NCBI RefSeq assembly: GCF_000179235.2
Contig: NZ_CP039373.1
Location: 558,032-622,031 of the forward strand
DNA length: 64,000 nt
Reading direction: 5' to 3'
Source: Synechococcus sp. CB0101
Lineage (GTDB): Bacteria > Cyanobacteriota > Cyanobacteriia > PCC-6307 > Cyanobiaceae
Below are positions 45,255-53,763 of this stretch, one piece after another. The notes beneath the pieces were generated by a model. It saw only the letters and a program-made list of their open reading frames with translations. It was not told the origin of the DNA and did no database searches. Every line of letters begins with the position of its first letter. The stretch's first letter is position 1. The position numbers and the translations under genes are program-made.

Positions 45255-46531
45255 GCCAAGAAGCGGTGCAACAGCTGGAGCTGCCGGGCGGATGCCCGGT
45301 GTGGTTATTGCAGCGGCCAGGGGCCGGGATCCTCTCCGCCAAGTTGTGGATGCGTGGCGGCAGCAGCGCAGACCCCAGCGGTCAGCGCGGCGCAGCGCAG
45401 CTGCTGGCGGGAGTGCTGAGCCGTGGTTGCGGTGAGCTCAGCGGCGATGCCCTCGCCGATCTGGTGGAAGGATGCGGCGCCGGCCTGCGCTGTGAAGCCG
45501 CTGAAGACGGCACCCTGTTGAGCCTCAAGTGCGCCAGCAGTGATGCGGAAGCCTTGCTGCCGCTCTTGCTGCTGATGGTGCGGCGGCCCTGGCTGGTGGA
45601 AGACCAGATCAACCTGGAGCGCCAACTCAATCTCCAGACCCTCCAACGCCAAAAGGAGGATCCCTTCCAGCTCGCCCACGACCAACTGCGCCGCCTGCTC
45701 TACGGCGAAGGTCCCTACGGCCATGACGCCCTGGGCGTGGAGGCGGACCTGCAAGCGATCGATCGATCCCAGCTCGACGCGCTGGCCGGCGCCTACGGCC
45801 AGGCCGGAGCGGTGCTGGTGCTCACCGGCGAACTGCCGCCCCAGGCGCAGGACCTACTCCTGGCTGGTCTTGATGGCGAAGCCTGGCCCTGTGTGGCTCC
45901 CCAGCGCCTGGCGGGCCCCAGGGGGCTGAAACAAGCGCAGCTGGCCTGCAGTGAAGACGACACCGAACAACTGGTGCTGATGCTCGGTGCGAGCACCACC
46001 GCCCTGGGAGCACCCCATGCGCTGGCGTTGCGGCTGCTGCACTGTCATCTGGGGGTTGGCATGTCGAGCCGCCTGTTCGTGGCGCTTCGCGAAGAACACG
46101 GCCTCGCCTACGACGTGGGGGTTCATTACCCAGCCCGCTTGGGGGATGCCCCCTTCGTGTTCCACCTCTCCACCAGCAGCGACCGCGCCGCCCAAGCCAC
46201 CCGGGAACTGCTGGCCGAGTGGCAACGCCTCCTGGACCAAGCGATCACAGCGGATGACCTGCAGCTCGCCCTGGCCAAATTCCGAGGCCAAGAGGCCCTC
46301 GGCCGCCAGACCAGCAGTCAGCTGGCCGATCGCCATGCCCTGGTGCTGGGCCACGGCCTGCCCTTCAACTTCGCCGATCGCTGCCTGGAGGAAGCGGCTG
46401 AGCTCACCACCGACCATCTCCTCCAGGCCGCCCGTGAACTGCTCACCGCACCGAGCCTGAGCCTGTGCGGACCGCGCGCTGCCATCACCCAAGCCGAGGC
46501 TGTGTGGCAAAGCCACAGCCTCGGCGGCTGA
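45251..46531 (+). CDS. M16 family protein lacking the zinc motif (regulatory subunit)
   Basis: 426 residues. Same fold as the preceding gene, but the HXXEH position reads QLLAGVLSRG, so it cannot bind zinc. The conserved glycine-rich and R/Y-type substrate-grip segment appears late in the sequence (VGMSSRLFVALREEHGLAYDVG). Such pairs form heterodimers in which one chain is catalytic. Overlaps the active partner by 4 bases. Confidence 0.92.
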   Translation: MSQEAVQQLELPGGCPVWLLQRPGAGILSAKLWMRGGSSADPSGQRGAAQLLAGVLSRGCGELSGDALADLVEGCGAGLRCEAAEDGTLLSLKCASSDAEALLPLLLLMVRRPWLVEDQINLERQLNLQTLQRQKEDPFQLAHDQLRRLLYGEGPYGHDALGVEADLQAIDRSQLDALAGAYGQAGAVLVLTGELPPQAQDLLLAGLDGEAWPCVAPQRLAGPRGLKQAQLACSEDDTEQLVLMLGASTTALGAPHALALRLLHCHLGVGMSSRLFVALREEHGLAYDVGVHYPARLGDAPFVFHLSTSSDRAAQATRELLAEWQRLLDQAITADDLQLALAKFRGQEALGRQTSSQLADRHALVLGHGLPFNFADRCLEEAAELTTDHLLQAARELLTAPSLSLCGPRAAITQAEAVWQSHSLGG

Positions 46532-46547
46532 GGGGAGACCGAGCAGA

Positions 46548-46787
46548 TCAGTCGCTGACAGGCTCGAGTTGCCGGGCTTCCAACAGAAACGTGCCCCGGC
46601 GGAAACGCACGGCCAGTTGCTCCAGGGCCCGCAAGCCCACCACCTCGCCCTCCTCCTGGGCATCGACCAGATCGGGTGGGCGCAACATCGGCATCGGATC
46701 GGCACTCTTCAGGAAAGAGGGCAGTTCCCGCAAACGAACGCGGCTCCCAACTGAAAAGGGCAGCGCCGGCGAGGCGGGATCCGTCAT
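46548..46787 (-). CDS. sipA: SipA, DUF3148 protein interacting with histidine kinase NblS
   Basis: 79 residues from the ATG at 46787 (MTDPASPALPFSVGSRVRL). The DUF3148 core is unmistakable: KSADPMPMLRPPDLVDAQEEGEVV and VRFRRGTFLLEARQLE. In Synechococcus SipA is an SH3-like small protein that binds the sensor kinase NblS, which controls high-light and phycobilisome-degradation responses. Upstream in-frame codons are excluded because they lie inside bioY. Its start codon overlaps a possible bioY ATG in one CATGA. Confidence 0.9.
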   Translation of the reverse strand: MTDPASPALPFSVGSRVRLRELPSFLKSADPMPMLRPPDLVDAQEEGEVVGLRALEQLAVRFRRGTFLLEARQLEPVSD

Positions 46788-46827
46788 GACGACACAAACG
46801 CTTGCAAGGCCACCACTCTCCTGCAGG

Positions 46828-47424
46828 ATGGTGGCCAGCGACTGGCAACCCGTGCGAGCCCTCACCAATTGGAGCGGTGCCCTCGCCGGACTGTTGCTGA
46901 TCGTGTGCGGGAGCTTGGTGCAGGCGGCCCTCCCCAGCTTCGGCCCCAACGGTTTCAGCCTGATCGCCTTGCCGATCACCCTGCAGGTGCCGGCCTTGCT
47001 GCTCACGGCCCTGGTGTGTGGGGCCCGCTCGGCCATGTTGGCGGGGGTGGCTTACATCAGCCTCGGCCTGTTTCAACTGCCTGTTTTTCAGGCTGGCGGT
47101 GGGGTCACCTATCTCCTCGACCCGGGCTTCGGCTACATCGCCGGCTTTTTACCGGCGGCATGGCTCACCGGTCGCTTGGCCAAGCAGGGCGGGATGGACA
47201 ACCTGCTCAGCCTGACCGCTGCCTCCATGCTCGGCCTGCTGGTGTTGCAACTGTGTGGCCTGGCGAACCTGCTCCTGGGCGGTCTGGTGGGGCGCTGGAA
47301 TGGAGCCCTGCCGCAGCTGTTGATCAGCTACAGCTTTGGCCCGTTGATCCCCCAGCTGCTGTTGTGTTGTGCCGTGGCGCTGTTGGCCCTCGGGCTGCGG
47401 CGTGTGCTGCTGCTCGAGTCATGA
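46828..47424 (+). CDS. bioY: BioY-family substrate-binding transporter subunit
   Basis: About 198 residues, six hydrophobic helices. Family blocks: LIALPITLQVPALLLTALVCGARSAMLAGVAYISLGLFQLPVF, GGGVTYLLDPGFGYIAGFLPAAW. BioY is the S-component of energy-coupling-factor biotin transporters; ECF genes are absent here, and solitary BioY proteins are common. I place the start at the ATG at 46828; an ATG at 46786 is in frame but coincides with the sipA start. Overlaps lspA by 4 bases. Confidence 0.9.
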   Translation: MVASDWQPVRALTNWSGALAGLLLIVCGSLVQAALPSFGPNGFSLIALPITLQVPALLLTALVCGARSAMLAGVAYISLGLFQLPVFQAGGGVTYLLDPGFGYIAGFLPAAWLTGRLAKQGGMDNLLSLTAASMLGLLVLQLCGLANLLLGGLVGRWNGALPQLLISYSFGPLIPQLLLCCAVALLALGLRRVLLLES

Positions 47425-47891
47425 TCCGGCCGGTGTATCTCACCGCCCTGGTGGTGGTGGTGAGCGATCAGCTCAGCAAGCTCTGGGCTCTGCAGCACCT
47501 CAGCGGCCGCGGCGTGGCGCCGCTCCTGCCGGGCCTGCTTCAGCAGCGGCTGGTGTTCAACACCGGCGCCGCCTTCAGCATGCTGGAGGGCAACGCCTTC
47601 GGTCTGGGCCTGGTGAGTGCCGCAGTGGCCGTGGGGCTGGTGTGGTGGATCCAAACGAGCGGCCCCCTCAGCCGTTGGCAGAGCCTGGGCCTGGGCTTGC
47701 TCTTGGGTGGGGCGATCGGCAATGGGCTCGATCGCATGCGCCTGGGCAGCGTGGTGGATTTTCTGGAGTTTGTGCCCATTCAGTTCCCGGTGTTCAACCT
47801 GGCGGACACCGCGATCAACCTGGCGGTGGTGTGTCTGCTGATCGATCTGCTGCGCCGGCAGGATGGGCGTCATGACCGCCCGGCCCGCTGA
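47421..47891 (+). CDS. lspA: Lipoprotein signal peptidase (signal peptidase II)
   Basis: Cleaves lipoprotein signal peptides in the inner membrane. 156 residues, four membrane helices. The two catalytic aspartates are Asp104 (GNGLDRMRLGSVVDF) and Asp129 (FNLADTAIN). VFNTGAAFSML is the third family block. The ATG overlaps the bioY stop (ATGA) and the next gene begins inside its 3' end. Confidence 0.96.
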   Translation: MIRPVYLTALVVVVSDQLSKLWALQHLSGRGVAPLLPGLLQQRLVFNTGAAFSMLEGNAFGLGLVSAAVAVGLVWWIQTSGPLSRWQSLGLGLLLGGAIGNGLDRMRLGSVVDFLEFVPIQFPVFNLADTAINLAVVCLLIDLLRRQDGRHDRPAR

Positions 47892-49998
47892 ACTGAGCTG
47901 GAGCAACGGCGCTGATGGCGAGCAGCGCAAGCTGTTGCAGCCAGGCGCCTACCGCATCGGTCGTGATCCAGGGGCGGAGATCTGCCTGCCAGCGGTCGGG
48001 GTGAGCCAGCAGCACGCCCTGCTCGAATGCATTGGAGGGCAGTGGCTGCTGAGCGATCTGCAGTCGACCAATGGCCTGTGGTGGCGGGGCCGGCGCATTC
48101 AGCAATTGCTGCTTCGCGATGGCGATCGCATCCAGCTCGCTCCAGGCGAGGCCGGTGCAACGGCCGAACTACGGTTTCAACAGCCCAGCCAACGGCCCTT
48201 GAGCCTGCTGCGCCACTGGGGAAGTGCAGCCCTTGCCCTGCTGGCGCTGGGCGGTGTGGCCCTGTGGGGCTTGGGCCGGTTGCAGGTGCCCGTGGCTGCG
48301 GGGCTCGGCGCGAGCCGGGGGCCCCTGCTTCTGTTTGATGGCGCGAATCGCCCACTGATCGCGGCGGAGTCGAGCCAACACCAGGAGCAACGCAGCCTGA
48401 GCGGCTATCCGGCGGAGCTGATCAGCGCCTTGCTGGCCAGCGAAGACAACCGGTTCTGGTGGCATCCCGGCATCGACCCGATCGGCACCGCTCGCGCCTT
48501 GCTCACCAACCTCAGCGGGGGAAGAGTGTTGGAGGGGGGCAGCACCCTCACCCAGCAGTTGGCACGCAGCCTGCATCCCGAACAGGTGGGCCGCGGCGAA
48601 ACCCTTGGCCGGAAGTGGCGAGAGCTGCTGGTGGCCCTGCAACTGGAGGCGCTTCACAGCAAACGGGATGTGCTGCTTGCCTACCTCAACCGGGTGTACC
48701 TGGGGGTGGGCTGGGGCTTTGACGATGCCGCCCGCCATTACTTCGCGCGCCCTGCCGCTGCCCTCAGCCTTGAAGAGGCAGCACTGCTGGTGGGCCTGTT
48801 GCCCTCACCCAACGGTTTTGATCCCTGCAGCAATCCAGAAGCGGCCCTTAGTTCCCGCAACCGGGTGCTGCTGAAGATGGTGGAGGCGGGGCGGCTGAGC
48901 GCGGAACGGGCCAGGCGTGCCAGGCGGCAACCGCTGCAACTGGCCCCGCAGGCCTGCGGTTCAGCGACCAAGCAAGCGGCTCAGCCGATGCCCTTCTACA
49001 CCGATCAGGTGAAACGAGATCTCGAAGCCCTGCTCGGAGCCGATGTGGCTTCAGAAGGCAACTTCCTGGTGAGCACCTACCTGGATCCGCTGCTGCAACA
49101 GGTGGTGGAGCGGCGGCTCAGCGGCCTCCTGCGCTCCAAGGTGGGTCCGCAGCAAGGCGCCGTGGTGGTGATCGATCAGCGCAACGGCGGCATCCTGGCG
49201 ATCGCCGGCGGACGCGATTACAGCCAGAGCCAATACAACCGAGCCAGCATGGCGCTGCGCCAACCGGGCAGCACGTTCAAGCTGTTTCCCTACCTCGCCG
49301 CCCTGGAGCTGGGGCTGCAGCCCAGCGATCGGGTGAGCTGCAGCCCGCTCGAATGGGGCGGCCAGATCTTCGCCAGCAGCTGCGGCGGCAGCCTCAGCCT
49401 CCAGCAGGCGCTGGCCAGCTCCAGCAACACCGCCGCTCTGCGCCTGGGCCGGCGTGTCGGGCTGGATCGCGTGGTCGACATCGCCCGCCGGCTTGGCATC
49501 ACCACCCCACTGGAGTCCGTACCAGGTCTGGCCCTTGGCCAAGCCGAGGTGCGCCTGGTGGAGCTCACCGGCGCCTACGCCGCCGTGGCCAATCAGGGCG
49601 TCTGGCATCCCCCCACCACGATCCGCCAACTCACGGATGGGGAACAGCAGCGCAACAGCTCCAGCCAGGCACAACGCTTGCGTCCGGGGCGGCGCGTGTT
49701 GAGCGAGGCCCAGGCACGCCAGATGCAGGCGATGCTGCGGGAGGTGATTCGATCCGGCACCGGCCGCAGCGCCAGGGTTGGTGGAGAGGAAGGCGGCAAG
49801 ACCGGCACCACCAACAACGGCCGCGATCTGCTCTTCATTGGCTACGAACCAAGCCGGCACTGGGTGATGGGCATCTGGCTCGGCAACGACGACAACAGCC
49901 CCACCGGAGCCAGCAGTGCCTTGGCGGCAGAGCTCTGGGGCGAGATCATCCGCTCAGCCGGTCGAGGCAGCCTCGAACGCGGCATCACCCTGCGCTGA
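47863..49998 (+). CDS. FHA-domain class A penicillin-binding protein
   Basis: Bifunctional peptidoglycan glycosyltransferase/transpeptidase with a cytoplasmic FHA domain. 711 residues (708 if started at 47872). FHA spans about 24-100 (YRIGRDPGAEICL, VSQQHALL, STNGLWWRG). One helix at about 118-140. The GT51 domain has catalytic Glu194 (ASEDNRFWWHPGID) and GGSTLTQQLARSL. The transpeptidase has Ser470/Lys473 (PGSTFKLF), an SSN triad (ASSSNTAAL) and KTGTTNN at 646-652. FHA domains bind phosphothreonine, so cell-wall synthesis may respond to a Ser/Thr kinase. It overlaps lspA by 29 or 20 bases. Confidence 0.95.
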   Translation: MGVMTARPAELSWSNGADGEQRKLLQPGAYRIGRDPGAEICLPAVGVSQQHALLECIGGQWLLSDLQSTNGLWWRGRRIQQLLLRDGDRIQLAPGEAGATAELRFQQPSQRPLSLLRHWGSAALALLALGGVALWGLGRLQVPVAAGLGASRGPLLLFDGANRPLIAAESSQHQEQRSLSGYPAELISALLASEDNRFWWHPGIDPIGTARALLTNLSGGRVLEGGSTLTQQLARSLHPEQVGRGETLGRKWRELLVALQLEALHSKRDVLLAYLNRVYLGVGWGFDDAARHYFARPAAALSLEEAALLVGLLPSPNGFDPCSNPEAALSSRNRVLLKMVEAGRLSAERARRARRQPLQLAPQACGSATKQAAQPMPFYTDQVKRDLEALLGADVASEGNFLVSTYLDPLLQQVVERRLSGLLRSKVGPQQGAVVVIDQRNGGILAIAGGRDYSQSQYNRASMALRQPGSTFKLFPYLAALELGLQPSDRVSCSPLEWGGQIFASSCGGSLSLQQALASSSNTAALRLGRRVGLDRVVDIARRLGITTPLESVPGLALGQAEVRLVELTGAYAAVANQGVWHPPTTIRQLTDGEQQRNSSSQAQRLRPGRRVLSEAQARQMQAMLREVIRSGTGRSARVGGEEGGKTGTTNNGRDLLFIGYEPSRHWVMGIWLGNDDNSPTGASSALAAELWGEIIRSAGRGSLERGITLR

Positions 49999-50010
49999 GG
50001 CCCAGCCCCT

Positions 50011-51576
50011 GTGAAACCCCCTGCACGGCTTTGGCTCTGGCTCGGCGGCGGCCTGCTGGTGCTGGTGGTGATCACCGCTGTGCTGCAGGCCATCAACAAC
50101 CTGGTCTGGCAGCTGAGCTATCTGCTGCCGGCCTGGCTGGTGGGCCCGTTCATGCTGCTGCTGTTTGGCGGCGGCGCGCTGGTGATGGCGCGGGTGGCCT
50201 GGCCATGGCTGGAGGGCTGGCGCCGCAATCGTTTGGGCAACAACCGCCCTGAAGGCGCACCCCCAGCACCACCGAGCAACCGGCAGGAAGCCGCCCAGCA
50301 GCAGCTGCAGGCGGTGGATCAACTGCTGGAGCGCATTCGCGATGCCGTGCAGCGGGAAGCCCTGCAGCAGGAACGCGCCCGGGTGGCCGCCGAACTAGAG
50401 CGAGGCGACCTGGTGGTGGTGGTGTTTGGCACCGGCTCCGCTGGCAAAACCTCGCTGATCCGTGCCCTGCTCAAGGATGTGGTGGGACAGGTGGGAGCCG
50501 CCATGGGCTCCACCGATGCCTGCGTGAGCTATCGGCTGCGCTTGAACAACCTCAGCCGTGGCATCCGACTGGTGGACACGCCCGGCATCCTCGAGGCCGG
50601 TGATGCTGGTCAGCGACGCGAACAACTGGCCCGCAAGCAGGCGGCCGAAGCGGATTTGCTGCTGCTGGTGGTGGATGGCGACCTACGCGCCGCCGAACAG
50701 GAGGTGTTCACCGCCCTGGCGCAGCTGGGTAAGCGATTGCTGCTGGTGCTCAACAAGTGCGACCTACGGGGCAGCGAGGAAGAGCGCCGTCTCTTGGCCC
50801 TGCTGCGCCGCCGCTGTCAGGGCCGGATTGAAGCCGACGACGTACTTGCCGCCAGTGCCGCCCCGCAATCGGTGCCGATGCCAGGCGGAAAACCGCTGCA
50901 ACCAGCACCCGAGCTCGATGCCCTTCTGCGGCGCATCGCCCACGTGCTGCACAGCGATGGCGAGGAGCTCATCGCCGACAACATCCTGATGCAAAGCCGG
51001 CGTTTGAGCGCGGCGGGCCGGAGGCTGCTCAACGACCAGCGTCAGCAGGATGCAGAAGCGGTGGTGGATCGCTACAGCTGGATCAGCGCCGGGGTGATCG
51101 CTGCCACCCCCTTGCCCGGTGTGGATCTGCTGGGAGCAGCGGCGGTGAATGCCCAGATGGTGATGGAAATCGGGCGCATCCACGGCGTGAGCCTGAGCCG
51201 CGCTTCCGCACAGGAACTGGCGGTGTCGGTGGGACGAACCCTGGCCAGCCTCGGCGTGATCAAAGGAGGCATGGGCCTGATCAGTGCAGCCCTGAGCCTG
51301 AATGTGCCGGCCCTGCTGCTCAGCCTTGCTGTGCAGGCGGTGGGCGCCGGCTGGCTCACCCGCGTCGCGGGTCGCAGTTTCATCACCTACTTCCAGCAGG
51401 ACCAGGATTGGGGTGATGGCGGCATGCAGGAGGTGGTGCAGCGGCAATACGACCTCAACAGCCGCGATTCCGCGCTCAAAGCCTTTTTGAGTGCTGCGTT
51501 TAATCGAGTGGTGGAGCCGTTGCAGCGTCAGCAGAAGCGGGAACAGCTGCCACCGAGGCCGCAGGAGCGGAGCTAA
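50011..51576 (+). CDS. Membrane GTPase with DUF697 domain
   Basis: 521 residues from a GTG. Two N-terminal helices (about 8-30 and 42-62), a coiled-coil stretch (about 90-130), then an Era/TrmE-like G domain: P-loop GTGSAGKTS (140-148), DTPG (189-192) and NKCD (248-251). The C-terminal part (about 345-470) is the DUF697 domain with hydrophobic segments (AGVIAATPLPGVDLLGAAAVNAQMV). Role unknown; related proteins are linked to envelope stress or membrane remodelling. It follows the penicillin-binding protein by 12 bases. Its end overlaps an opposite gene by 77 bases. Confidence 0.88.
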   Translation: MKPPARLWLWLGGGLLVLVVITAVLQAINNLVWQLSYLLPAWLVGPFMLLLFGGGALVMARVAWPWLEGWRRNRLGNNRPEGAPPAPPSNRQEAAQQQLQAVDQLLERIRDAVQREALQQERARVAAELERGDLVVVVFGTGSAGKTSLIRALLKDVVGQVGAAMGSTDACVSYRLRLNNLSRGIRLVDTPGILEAGDAGQRREQLARKQAAEADLLLLVVDGDLRAAEQEVFTALAQLGKRLLLVLNKCDLRGSEEERRLLALLRRRCQGRIEADDVLAASAAPQSVPMPGGKPLQPAPELDALLRRIAHVLHSDGEELIADNILMQSRRLSAAGRRLLNDQRQQDAEAVVDRYSWISAGVIAATPLPGVDLLGAAAVNAQMVMEIGRIHGVSLSRASAQELAVSVGRTLASLGVIKGGMGLISAALSLNVPALLLSLAVQAVGAGWLTRVAGRSFITYFQQDQDWGDGGMQEVVQRQYDLNSRDSALKAFLSAAFNRVVEPLQRQQKREQLPPRPQERS

Positions 51577-51727
51577 CCGCCAAACCCATGGCTTCAGGAG
51601 GAGGCGGCAACAGCGGACCGCGGGAATCCAGCACCGTGATCAGCACCAGATAGGCCGCCGCGATCAGGATCGAAATGGCGCCCGTGATGATGGCCACCCA
51701 GCGGCCGCGGGTCTGGGGAGCAGTCAT
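51500..51727 (-). CDS. Small single-span membrane protein
   Basis: 75 residues from the ATG at 51727 (MTAPQTRGRWVAII). One helix at about 9-31 (GAISILIAAAYLVLITVLD), then RGPLLPPPPEAMGL and an Ala/Ser-rich tail. No family name known to me. The tail overlaps the end of the DUF697 GTPase gene on the opposite strand by 77 bases; the membrane-protein head and the Pro-rich block look genuine. Confidence 0.62.
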   Translation of the reverse strand: MTAPQTRGRWVAIITGAISILIAAAYLVLITVLDSRGPLLPPPPEAMGLAVSSAPAASVAAVPASADAATAPPLD

Positions 51728-51737
51728 ACAGGGCGAA

Positions 51738-53189
51738 TCAGCGAAGGGGCACAGAAGCGTGAACTGAGGCAGCCACCACCTCAGCCACCGCTTCCAGCTG
51801 GGCTGCACCGGTGTGGGGATTGCCCAGCACGGCCTTGAGGTGGTGGCGACCTTGATACAGCGGGCGCGACAGCATCAGCTGGCGTTCAAGCAAGTGGTGG
51901 CGGGTCTGCAGCGACCACTGCTCTGCCTGCGCGGGAGCGAGGCCTTCGGGGGTAAAGGCCAGGAGATGCAATGGACCGCTGCAGTGCTCCAGCGGTAAGC
52001 CGGCCAGCAGCGCTTGTAACTGGGAACGGCGCTGCAGGGCTCCATCGAGGAGCTGGGCAATGCCACTCAGCCCCAGCTGACGCAGGCCAAGCCAGAGCTT
52101 GAGCACCTCCGCTGGGCGGGTGCCCTGCAAGCCACATTCACCGCCATGGGCATCGGCCCAACTGGGTTCCATGTAGGGGAGACCGGTGGCAAAGCAGGCC
52201 GCCAAAGCATCGGGTTGGCGCAGCAGCAGCAGCGAGGAGGTTTTGGTGATCCCGAGCAACTTCTGCGGATTCACGGTGAGCGAATCGGCGTTGCTGAGGC
52301 CATCGATGAGATGAGCGTGAGCAGCACTCAGGCCGAACACAGCACCAATCGCACCATCCACATGCAGCCAGATCTGGCGCTGACGGCAGAGCGCTGCGAT
52401 GGCGGCCAAGGGATCAATGGCGCCACGCACGGTGGTGCCGGCCGTGGCCACCACGGCCAGCACCGGCACACCAGCGGCGGCAGCACCATCCAGTTGAGCG
52501 GCCAGATCATCCACCTGCAAACCACCGTGTCCATCCACCGGCACCGGCCGCAGGGCGGTGGCAGGTAGGCCCATCACCGCCAGGGCCTTCGCGATCGAAA
52601 CATGGGCATCGGCGCTGCAGAACACCAGCGCTTCCGGCACCCCCACCAGCCCGCGCTGATGGCGCGCCACCACCAGCGCCATGAGATTGCTCAAGCTGCC
52701 GCCACTCGCGGCCACGCCGCCGGCCTGATCACCCAGGCCCAACCGCTCCGCCATCCAGGCACACAAGCTGCGTTCCAGGCGCGAGAGGCTGGGGGAGAGC
52801 TCCTCAGCCAAGAGGTTGTTGTTGAGGCCTGCGCAGATCAGATCCGCTGCCACCGAAGCGGTGAGCGGCGGTGGATCCAGGTGGGCCATCGATCCCGGGT
52901 GCACGGGATTGAAAGCTCCATCCATCACCAGCTGCAGGTCGTCCAGCAGGGCGATGGGATCGAGGCCGGTGGGGCCGGGTGCTGCCTCCGGCAGCACACT
53001 CAGCAGGGGAAGCGGCGAACGGGTGCTCGAATCGGCCCACCAGCGGCACAACTGATCACCGGCCTGCTGAAGAAAGGCGCTCAAAGCCGGATCCAGCTGC
53101 GCCGGATCGGGGAACAGCGGCAGAGATGCAGGGGCCGCAGGCTCGTGCTGAGGGGCTGGAGCCAAGGCGGCGCCACAGGGTTCTCCCAT
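51738..53189 (-). CDS. Group II PLP-dependent amino-acid decarboxylase
   Basis: About 483 residues from the ATG at 53189 (an ATG at 53225 is also possible). Features of the glutamate/DOPA/diaminobutyrate decarboxylase family: HPGSMAHLDPPPL, GVAASGGSLSNLMAL, TAGTTVRGAIDPL, the PLP-binding HVDGAIGAVFGL and the Schiff-base Lys in VNPQKLLGITKTSSL. In this family the motif is usually NPHK, so Gln replaces His. The substrate is not predictable from this alone. Divergent from tadA across about 55 bases. Confidence 0.9.
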   Translation of the reverse strand: MGEPCGAALAPAPQHEPAAPASLPLFPDPAQLDPALSAFLQQAGDQLCRWWADSSTRSPLPLLSVLPEAAPGPTGLDPIALLDDLQLVMDGAFNPVHPGSMAHLDPPPLTASVAADLICAGLNNNLLAEELSPSLSRLERSLCAWMAERLGLGDQAGGVAASGGSLSNLMALVVARHQRGLVGVPEALVFCSADAHVSIAKALAVMGLPATALRPVPVDGHGGLQVDDLAAQLDGAAAAGVPVLAVVATAGTTVRGAIDPLAAIAALCRQRQIWLHVDGAIGAVFGLSAAHAHLIDGLSNADSLTVNPQKLLGITKTSSLLLLRQPDALAACFATGLPYMEPSWADAHGGECGLQGTRPAEVLKLWLGLRQLGLSGIAQLLDGALQRRSQLQALLAGLPLEHCSGPLHLLAFTPEGLAPAQAEQWSLQTRHHLLERQLMLSRPLYQGRHHLKAVLGNPHTGAAQLEAVAEVVAASVHASVPLR

Positions 53190-53244
53190 TCTCCCCAATG
53201 GCGGGATGGGATCAGGCGCTGGCATTGTGCTCAAAGCAGAAGCG

Positions 53245-53763
53245 ATGGATCTGGAGCCGGCGGAGCACATCCTCTGGATGCAGCGGCTGCTGCGGCGCGC
53301 TGAGGCCGTGGGCTGCGAAGGAGAAATCCCAGTGGCTGCCGTTGTGCTCGATGCCCAAGGCCGAGCCGTTGGCTGGGGAAGCAACCGGCGCGAGCGGGAT
53401 CAACAGCCATTGGGCCATGCCGAGCTGATGGCGCTGCAGCAAGCTGCGCGCCTGCGGGGCGACTGGCGCTTCAACGACTGCACCCTGTTGGTCACCCTCG
53501 AACCCTGCCCGATGTGCGCCGGGGCTCTGGTGCAAGCGCGAGTCGGCCAGGTTGTGTTTGGAGCCCACGACCCCAAGCGCGGCGGTTTGGGAGGTGTGCT
53601 CGATCTCAGCACAAGCCCCAGCGCCCACCACTCGATGCTGGTGGTGGGCGGCGTGGAGGCCGAGCGCTGTGCGACTCAGCTGGAACGCTGGTTCAAGCAG
53701 CGGCGGCGGCAACAGCGGGAGCAGCGCTCCGGAACGCCGGCAGCTCCTGCTCCAGGAGGTTGA
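53245..53763 (+). CDS. tadA: tRNA-specific adenosine deaminase
   Basis: Deaminates A34 of tRNA-Arg(ACG) to inosine. 172 residues from the ATG at 53245. Zinc site HAELMAL (His and catalytic Glu) with PCPMCAGALVQARV (two Cys). The stretch VVFGAHDPKRGGLGG is typical. The last 71 bases overlap the aminotransferase gene tail to tail. Confidence 0.95.
   Translation: MDLEPAEHILWMQRLLRRAEAVGCEGEIPVAAVVLDAQGRAVGWGSNRRERDQQPLGHAELMALQQAARLRGDWRFNDCTLLVTLEPCPMCAGALVQARVGQVVFGAHDPKRGGLGGVLDLSTSPSAHHSMLVVGGVEAERCATQLERWFKQRRRQQREQRSGTPAAPAPGG

Noticed and set aside
46465-46827. Longer N-terminus for bioY
   Set aside because: It would run through sipA and the M16 stop; the hydrophobic protein begins after 46828.
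1741-48129. HIP1 octamers GCGATCGC (seen at 1741, 4901, 18325, 19395 and 48122)
   Set aside because: Only five were found by eye in 64 kb, close to what a G+C-rich sequence gives by chance; they do not mark a special region.
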